Assembly: GCA_016235165.1 (NCBI GenBank) | Contig: JACRLX010000026.1 | Location: 1-64,000 of the forward strand | Reading direction: 5' to 3' | Length of the DNA: 64,000 bases | Origin: Rhodocyclales bacterium | Lineage (GTDB): Bacteria; Pseudomonadota; Gammaproteobacteria; Burkholderiales; Rhodocyclaceae | Shown here: piece by piece, positions 59,549 to 64,000 of the stretch | Numbering within the stretch: position 1 is the stretch's first letter | Layout of the letters: every line of letters begins with the position of its first letter | Notes under the pieces: generated by a model | The model's database searches: none | What the model was told of the DNA's origin: nothing | What the model saw: the letters and a program-made list of their open reading frames with translations, nothing else | Program-made: the position numbers and the translations under genes

Positions 59549-61225
59549 ATGGTTTTATTAATAAAACTTGTTGCCAGGCTCGTTTCGACCCTGCTTTCTG
59601 CCTTGATGCTCGTGTTCCCGCTGACGATGGCGGGCGTCGCATCGGCCCAGGATTCGAGTTTCAGCATCCAGCGCTTTCAGGTCGAAGGCAATACCATTCT
59701 TCCGCAGGAAAAAGTCGAGCAATTGCTGGTGCCTTTCGCCGGTGCCGGCAAGGTCTATGGCGATGTGCAAAAAGCGCTTGAGGCGCTGGAAGGCGAGTAC
59801 CGCCGTCTGGGTTACGGTACGGTACAGGTTTATGTTCCGGAGCAGGAGCTTACGGCGGGTGTCGTAAAACTTCAGGTAAGCGAGGGGGTGGTCGGCAAGA
59901 TCACCGTCACCGGCAACAAGCTGTTCGACGAGGACAACGTCCGGGCCAGCCTGCCCAACCTGAAGCAGGGCATGGCACCGAACATGCGCCAGCTTTCCGA
60001 GAACGTCCAACTGGCTAACGAGAACCCGGCGAAGCAAGTGGAAGTCACCCTGGGTGTCAGTGAAGAGGAAGGCAAGGTCGACGTCAAGGTCGAGGTCAAG
60101 GAAGAAGACCCGGAACGGGTCTATGTGACCCTGGACAACACGGGCACCAAGGCCAGCGGCAAGCACCGCATCGGTATTTCCTACCAGAACGCCAACATGG
60201 GCAACCGCGATCAGGTTCTGACCCTGGCCTACACCACCGCCCTCGATCAGCCCGCGGGAGTCAAGGTCGACATTTTCAGCGTTGGCTACCGCCTGCCGCT
60301 GTATTCGATCGGCGACAGCATCGATGTGATCTACGGCAATTCCGGAACCACCACGCCGGCTTCGGTGCTGGCGCCGGGCGGCACTCTGGCGCTCAACGGC
60401 AAAGGCGCGGTGCTCGGGCTGCGCTACAACCACATCTTCCCTCGTGACGGAGAGTACACCTCGAAACTGGTACTTGGTTATGACTACAAGTACATGAATT
60501 CGCGGTGCACCACCAACGGCGTGCCGACGTCCATCGATCCGCCGGGCGTCACGGCAAGCTGTACCCCCTACACCCTGCGTCCGGTGACGGCCACCTACAG
60601 CGGACAATGGCAGCGTCCCGGCGAGGCCATCGATTTCAACATCGGCGTCACGCACCACCTGTTCCCCATGGGCAGTCGCTACACGGGTCCGGCGGGGATC
60701 GATCGCTACTCCTTCGTGACCACGCGCCAGACTTCCGACAAGTTTTCGGCAATCCGTCTGGGCGGCAGTTATTCGACGGCGCTGTTCGGCGAATGGCTTG
60801 GACGTGCTGCCATCAGCGGTCAGTTCAGCAACAATCCGCTGCCGGCCGGCGAGCAGATCGGCCTGGTAGGTAGCAACAGCGTGCGCGGCTTCCTCGAACG
60901 CGCCGTATCCACCGATCGCGGCTATGTCGCAAACCTTGAAATCTATTCGCCGGAATACGCGGCGGCGCTGGACATCAAGGGTTCCCTCAAGGGCCTCGTT
61001 TTTGTCGATTGGGCCAGCGGTCACAACCTGGCGTCGAATTCCTTCGCACGTGCCAACGTTGCTTCCGCCGGCATCGGCTTGCGCTACAACCTGAACAAGG
61101 ACATTTCCGCGCGCTTCGACATTGCCCGGGTACTTGAGGGTCATCAGCCGACACCAGGCAACTCGGCCGAGGCAGCGAAGCCCGGAGACATCCGAGGTCA
61201 TTTTGGTCTGGCGTTCGGCTTCTGA
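59549..61225 (+). CDS. Two-partner secretion transporter (FhaC/ShlB-like)
   Basis: A 558-residue outer-membrane protein of the TpsB family. Signal peptide about 1-34 (ends VASAQ). Two POTRA domains (about 36-190; FSIQRFQVEGNTILPQEKVEQLL and VVGKITVTGNKLFDEDNVRASL). A 16-strand barrel follows, with the L6 motif VRGF (NSVRGFLERAV) and a final F-containing strand ending FGLAFGF. It secretes the FHA-type protein encoded 108 bases downstream. The DNA just before it is AT-rich. Confidence 0.93.
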   Translation: MVLLIKLVARLVSTLLSALMLVFPLTMAGVASAQDSSFSIQRFQVEGNTILPQEKVEQLLVPFAGAGKVYGDVQKALEALEGEYRRLGYGTVQVYVPEQELTAGVVKLQVSEGVVGKITVTGNKLFDEDNVRASLPNLKQGMAPNMRQLSENVQLANENPAKQVEVTLGVSEEEGKVDVKVEVKEEDPERVYVTLDNTGTKASGKHRIGISYQNANMGNRDQVLTLAYTTALDQPAGVKVDIFSVGYRLPLYSIGDSIDVIYGNSGTTTPASVLAPGGTLALNGKGAVLGLRYNHIFPRDGEYTSKLVLGYDYKYMNSRCTTNGVPTSIDPPGVTASCTPYTLRPVTATYSGQWQRPGEAIDFNIGVTHHLFPMGSRYTGPAGIDRYSFVTTRQTSDKFSAIRLGGSYSTALFGEWLGRAAISGQFSNNPLPAGEQIGLVGSNSVRGFLERAVSTDRGYVANLEIYSPEYAAALDIKGSLKGLVFVDWASGHNLASNSFARANVASAGIGLRYNLNKDISARFDIARVLEGHQPTPGNSAEAAKPGDIRGHFGLAFGF

Positions 61226-61333
61226 TGCGCTCTGCCGATTTGGCGAAATGTGACATTGTCCCTGGCACCGCAAGGGCTGAACAGCTATAAATCAATGATG
61301 AAGTGGCGGCATTTCCGCCCCGGAGCATGCGTC

Positions 61334-64000
61334 ATGGATACTCCCCGCTTTCCCCGCAAGCGCAGACCCCTGCGCTTGACCACAAGCCTGCGCCGTGGCG
61401 TTGCCGCCGTGGCTGCCTGTTTCATGGTCGGCCAGCCGTTCGCCAATCCGGTCAATCCGACCGTCGTGAGCGGAACCGCGACCTTCAGCCAGTCCGGCAC
61501 AAGGCTGACGGTGACCAACAGCAATGGCGCGATCATCAACTGGGACAAGTTCTCGATCAAGGCCGGCGAAACCACGCACTTTGCACAGCCCTCGGTTTCC
61601 AGCGCCGTCCTCAACCGGGTTCTCAATGACCCGAGCGCGATCTACGGCACGCTCAGTTCCAACGGCCGGGTCTGGCTGATCAATCCGGCCGGCATCATGG
61701 TCGGCGCCGGTGGGCGGATCGACACCGCCGGCTTCGTGGCGTCGACGCTCAACGTCCGCAACGAGGACTTTCTCGCCGGCCGCAAATTGTTCGAGAACAC
61801 CCCGGGCGCCACCAGCTTGATCAACCAGGGCGAGATCCGGACGCCGGCAGGCGGCAGCGTGTACCTCATCGGCAGCAACGTATCCAACGACGGAATCATT
61901 CATACGCCAGCCGGCGAAACCATACTTGCCGCGGGCAATACCGTCAGCCTGATCGACAGCGCAACACCTGGCGTCAAGGTGGAAATCACCGGCGCGGTCG
62001 GCAACAGCACCAACCTTGGCAGCATCACCGCCGAAGCGGGGCGGGTGGGGATCGTCGGCGTCATCGTGCGCAACAGCGGCGTGGTCAATGCCAGCAGTGT
62101 GGTGAACGAGGGCGGCCGGGTGTTCCTCAGGGCGAGCCAGGACGCCTATGTCGACGGCAGCGGCCGCATTGTTACCACCGGCACCAAGGGTGGCAGCATC
62201 GAAGTTCTTGGCAATCGCGTTGCCTTGACCGACCAGGCGGCCATCGATGCCAGCGGGGCGGAGGGTGGCGGCCGCGTCCTTGTCGGTGGCGATTACCAGG
62301 GACAGAACCCGGCCGTGGCGAACGCGGCGGTTACCTACGTCGGCGCCGGCGCCAAAATCACGGCGGATGCCACGGAAGTCGGCGCTGGCGGTACGGTGAT
62401 AGTCTGGGCCGACGACACGACGCGGATGCATGGCGGCATTTCGGCCCGCGGCGGCGCCCAGGGTGGCAATGGTGGCTTCGTCGAAACTTCGGGCAAGCGC
62501 CACCTCGACGTGACCGGGGCGCGGGTCGATACCAGCGCCGGCAGTGGCACGGTTGGGCAATGGCTGCTCGATCCCACCGATATCGGCATCGTCGCCGGTG
62601 CCGGCACTACGACCGGCATCGATATCTTCGGCGTGCCGACGGCAGCGTCGGCCACGGTTTATGCGGCGGACATCAATGCCAACCTGGCCACCACCGACGT
62701 CATGTTTTCCACCGCCAGTGCCTATGGCGGGTTCGGCAACATTACGGTCTACGGTGGCGTCAACATCACCAACAGCAGCGGCCTGGCACGTACCTTCGGC
62801 CTTGAGGCAAACGGCGGCATCGACGTCCAGTACGGATCGCTGATTTCCGGAGGGGCCGCCAGTCCGCTGTCGGTGTTAATGAAGGCCTACGGTGGCAGCG
62901 CGACGCTGGCCGGCACGATCAAGACATTTGGCGGCGACGTCGCCATCGCCGCGCGCGACGGGATCGTTCTCGGCGACGGCGTCAATACCACCTCGGGAAG
63001 CTTCGGCATCATCGCCCGTCGCGACGGAGCCTCCGGCGGCACCCAGACCTACGATACCGCCGGTTATGGCGGCCGCATCTTGTTCGACGCCGACAACGAT
63101 CGCAATGGCGTCGGCAGTTTCGTCATGTATGGCGGCTCGTTCGTCGGCACCACCAGCAACGCGCATTTGATCGATGCCACCGGCAACATCGGTGCCTATG
63201 GTTCGGCCAAGGTGGCGGTCGGGGTGATCGCGGCCGACGTCGAGCTGGCGAATACCGCCACCATCAAGCTCAACTACGACGCTACCGCGACCGCAGGCGC
63301 ACCGTATGGCGGCGGCGACATCGCCTTCCTGCCGACCACCACGGGCGATATCCGGGTCGGCAATTTTGCAAGCGCCACCCCGCACTTCACCCTCGACAAC
63401 GCCGAGCTGAAGCGCATCATCCTGCCGGCGGCCGGTGCCTCGGCCTGCGGTACCGGCCAGGAGGGCTGCCGGCTGTGGATTGGCGGCACGGGCATTCCGA
63501 ACGATCCGATCGCCGGCGCGCTGCCGAATACCATCCGCAACATCAAGCTCGACCAGGCCGACTTCACCTTCAACGGCACGACCGTCGTGCCCAAGCGGGT
63601 ACACCTCGTCACCGCGACGGGAGATATCAACGACCTGGGCAATGGCGCGGGTTACTATGGCGCGAAGGCCGGGCACTTGACGCTGTACGGCGGTAGCGGC
63701 ATCGGCGGCTATGCGCCCGAATCCGGCACCGACGGCGTAGAGTTCATCGCCAACAGCGTCGTCCTCAAGTCGCCGTCCAGCGGGATTCGCGCCACCAGTG
63801 TGGGTGGCGGCGACCTTGCCCTGCGCAGCGTGAATGGCAATGGCGATATCAACCTCAAGGTGATGTACGGCGGCGTGACGCTGCTGCCGTATTTCGCCGG
63901 GCAGTCCGAAATTACGCCGGGCAACTTCAACCTTGCCGCTGATGGTGACATCCGTTTCGCCGCCTACGGAGGCAGTTATACGGTCACCGGCCCGTTCAGC
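61334..64000 (+). CDS. FHA-type exoprotein (TpsA), 3' end beyond the window
   Basis: At least 889 residues, open to the window end. A long basic signal sequence (about 1-38, ending QPFANP) leads to the TPS secretion domain (about 40-290) with NPTVVSGTATFSQSGTRLTV, INWDKFSI, RVLNDPSAIYGTLSSNGRVWLINPAGIMVG and INQGEI repeats. Then come Gly/Ala/Val-rich beta-helix repeats and the QWLLDPTDIGI block common in large betaproteobacterial adhesins. A single Cys pair occurs near residues 705-715 (ACGTGQEGC). It should be secreted by the adjacent FhaC-like protein and act as an adhesin or contact factor. Confidence 0.9.
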   Translation, partial: MDTPRFPRKRRPLRLTTSLRRGVAAVAACFMVGQPFANPVNPTVVSGTATFSQSGTRLTVTNSNGAIINWDKFSIKAGETTHFAQPSVSSAVLNRVLNDPSAIYGTLSSNGRVWLINPAGIMVGAGGRIDTAGFVASTLNVRNEDFLAGRKLFENTPGATSLINQGEIRTPAGGSVYLIGSNVSNDGIIHTPAGETILAAGNTVSLIDSATPGVKVEITGAVGNSTNLGSITAEAGRVGIVGVIVRNSGVVNASSVVNEGGRVFLRASQDAYVDGSGRIVTTGTKGGSIEVLGNRVALTDQAAIDASGAEGGGRVLVGGDYQGQNPAVANAAVTYVGAGAKITADATEVGAGGTVIVWADDTTRMHGGISARGGAQGGNGGFVETSGKRHLDVTGARVDTSAGSGTVGQWLLDPTDIGIVAGAGTTTGIDIFGVPTAASATVYAADINANLATTDVMFSTASAYGGFGNITVYGGVNITNSSGLARTFGLEANGGIDVQYGSLISGGAASPLSVLMKAYGGSATLAGTIKTFGGDVAIAARDGIVLGDGVNTTSGSFGIIARRDGASGGTQTYDTAGYGGRILFDADNDRNGVGSFVMYGGSFVGTTSNAHLIDATGNIGAYGSAKVAVGVIAADVELANTATIKLNYDATATAGAPYGGGDIAFLPTTTGDIRVGNFASATPHFTLDNAELKRIILPAAGASACGTGQEGCRLWIGGTGIPNDPIAGALPNTIRNIKLDQADFTFNGTTVVPKRVHLVTATGDINDLGNGAGYYGAKAGHLTLYGGSGIGGYAPESGTDGVEFIANSVVLKSPSSGIRATSVGGGDLALRSVNGNGDINLKVMYGGVTLLPYFAGQSEITPGNFNLAADGDIRFAAYGGSYTVTGPFS
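62376..62401 (+). repeat. 26-bp bipartite motif copy
   Basis: AAGTCGGCGCTGG, four bases, ACGGTGATA. It is in the FHA-type gene on the sense strand, reading EVGAGGTVI. Confidence 0.65.

Overview
The window is GC-rich chromosomal DNA from a proteobacterium, most likely a betaproteobacterium of the Rhodocyclales type. The lptB-rpoN-hpf-ptsN-hprK order, a degenerate RibBA, class I PPK2, a DUF2917/LysR pair and a GC-rich two-partner secretion locus all fit this; the taxon is inferred. No rRNA, tRNA, CRISPR array or insertion sequence was seen. Genes are tightly packed, with many 1-4 base stop/start overlaps.

Region 1 (0.1-4.2 kb): a DUF2917 gene divergent from a GcvA-like LysR regulator, a tiny zinc-ribbon protein, an MliC-like lipoprotein and a hybrid sensor kinase. 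Region 2 (4.2-9.3 kb): a quorum-sensing island. It has an alpha-hydroxyketone autoinducer synthase of the CqsA/LqsA family facing a translationally coupled kinase/response-regulator pair of the LqsS-LqsR type. Next to these is a LuxR-type AHL-receptor regulator with no luxI, whose -35 box lies inside a perfect palindrome.

Region 3 (9.3-20.6 kb): MidA-type methyltransferase, PaiB-like flavoprotein, PPK2, two ABC-F ATPases (YheS-like and YbiT-like), an acyltransferase, a RHH/PIN toxin-antitoxin pair, and a tungstate ABC transporter (tupABC) divergent from a ModE-HTH/periplasmic-binding-domain regulator.

Region 4 (20.7-32.4 kb) is the most unusual part: a cysteine-cluster protein, an acidic-tailed protein, a cyclic-nucleotide-binding-fold protein, then a complete NHLM-type type I export apparatus (TolC-like protein, HlyD adaptor, C39-peptidase ABC transporter, second ABC transporter with a large N-terminal extension). 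Behind them, under its own likely promoter, is a gene for a double-glycine leader joined to a very long Lys/Asp/Ser/Asn repeat. It contains eleven perfect 18-bp tandem repeats and a frameshift that splits the repeat domain. A second HlyD adaptor converges on it across a strong terminator. The exporter very probably processes and secretes this repeat polypeptide.

Region 5 (32.4-44.1 kb): acyl-CoA metabolism. It has an SDR, an acyl-CoA synthetase, a Leu/Ile/Val-type binding protein, an aminoglycoside-phosphotransferase-like kinase, an acyl-CoA dehydrogenase and a 2,4-dienoyl-CoA reductase with a PadR regulator. A LysR/histidine kinase/NarL-type operon is interleaved. The kinase plus ACAD pair suggests hydroxy-acid catabolism.

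Region 6 (44.1-57.4 kb): housekeeping genes on the minus strand: PsiF-repeat protein, hprK, ptsN, hpf, rpoN, lptB, recX, recA, cinA, pgpA, thiL, nusB, ribH, ribBA-like, ribE, dsbD, cutA. Region 7 (57.4-64 kb): a large Ala/Glu-rich coiled-coil membrane protein and a two-partner secretion pair (FhaC-like transporter and an FHA-type exoprotein that runs off the window).

Two families of dispersed repeats run through the window: a ~90-bp GC-rich element placed just after stop codons of minus-strand genes (three copies plus a possible fragment), and a 26-bp bipartite motif found ten times, mostly inside genes and in several reading frames.
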